Shown in pieces: positions 22,395-22,489 of a stretch of DNA of 22,489 nucleotides. Within the stretch, counting starts at the first letter, position 1, and each line of letters starts with the position of its first letter. The DNA comes from CAZTLE01 sp964614415. Lineage in GTDB: Bacteria > Bacteroidota > Bacteroidia > Flavobacteriales > Flavobacteriaceae. Below the pieces are notes generated by a model, which ran no database searches, had not been told where the DNA came from, and worked only from the letters and a program-made list of their open reading frames with translations. The translations under genes were made by a program, and so were the position numbers. The DNA is taken from NCBI GenBank assembly GCA_964614415.1, contig CAZTLE010000050.1, positions 1-22,489 of the forward strand, read 5' to 3'.

Positions 22395-22489
22395 TATCTG
22401 CGAATTTTCCCATCGCTTGTATGTACGACCATAAATGATGCCTTACCGGATCTAACCAATTCTTCTGCAGCTGCAATGGCATCGTTTTC
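22394..22489 (-). CDS. 3' end of a small gene, DUF2188-like C-terminus (partial)
   Basis: Reading leftward from the window edge, an open frame of 31 codons ends with TAG at 22396-22394. The visible end has an alanine-rich helix (DAIAAAEELVRSGKASF) followed by MVVHTSDGKIRR. A helix and then a beta strand ending in H-x-x-DGKIR is the pattern of DUF2188 proteins, small basic proteins of ~70-80 residues. Only the tail is visible, so this is tentative. The stop shares one base with the GTG of the next gene (TAGTG), implying one operon and possibly a functional pair. Confidence 0.5.
   Translation of the reverse strand, partial: ENDAIAAAEELVRSGKASFMVVHTSDGKIRR

Overview
The window looks like a chromosomal piece of a marine-type member of Flavobacteriaceae (Bacteroidota). 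Grounds: promoters of the Bacteroidota form TTTG-N(19-22)-TAnnTTTG and few Shine-Dalgarno sites; a DUF6090 protein; a DUF4212/sodium-solute symporter pair; a membrane-spanning TPR-HTH regulator; a two-gene secreted RHS locus with a DUF6443-type N-terminus; and a lipoprotein with a Bacteroidota surface-export signal. No rRNA, tRNA, CRISPR array, insertion sequence or origin was seen. The genus is not determinable by eye.

Layout. 1-337: 3' end of an unrecognised gene. 338-701: non-coding. 702-7834 (+): a secreted RHS/YD polymorphic-toxin operon of three genes: an RHS shell protein, a second RHS protein ending in a zinc metallopeptidase (metzincin-like) domain, and a small lipoprotein that overlaps the toxin end and is the obvious immunity candidate. 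A hairpin-plus-T-tract terminator separates it from convergent acs (7926-9833, -), which follows a small membrane protein. A DUF6090 membrane protein (-) diverges from a TPR-TM-HTH regulator (+, 11101-12951), with a perfect inverted repeat between them. The regulator is followed by a cadherin-like lipoprotein (13148-14086) that has a near-ideal promoter, with an 11-bp tandem repeat just upstream of its -33 box. A bidirectional terminator then faces an overlapping VOC/GNAT gene pair on the - strand.

15025-15584 is non-coding and repeat-rich. It carries two copies of a 144-bp repeat that can fold into three hairpins; all seven differences between the copies lie at unpaired positions. Next, on the - strand, come the symporter large subunit, its DUF4212 small subunit and pyrE. 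Another low-complexity tract (18360-18540), including a 7-bp tandem repeat that supplies the stop codon of the next gene, separates these from a compact - strand run. Read 5'->3' on that strand, the run is: a partial gene with a DUF2188-like C-terminus, a GTG-started TIR/deoxyribosyltransferase-like protein, a GNAT acetyltransferase, a macrodomain protein, an SH3-domain lipoprotein, a YD-repeat-like secreted protein and a VOC protein. Several of these overlap by 1-14 nt.

How the parts relate. acs and the symporter are likely linked through acetate or another short carboxylate. The RHS operon is probably for contact-dependent competition, with toxin and protector both outside the cytoplasm. 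The TPR-HTH protein probably controls itself and/or the neighbouring lipoprotein. The right-hand cluster brings together a putative NAD/nucleoside-acting protein and an ADP-ribose-handling macrodomain, and is the best place for an undescribed stress or defence unit. This last point is inference.
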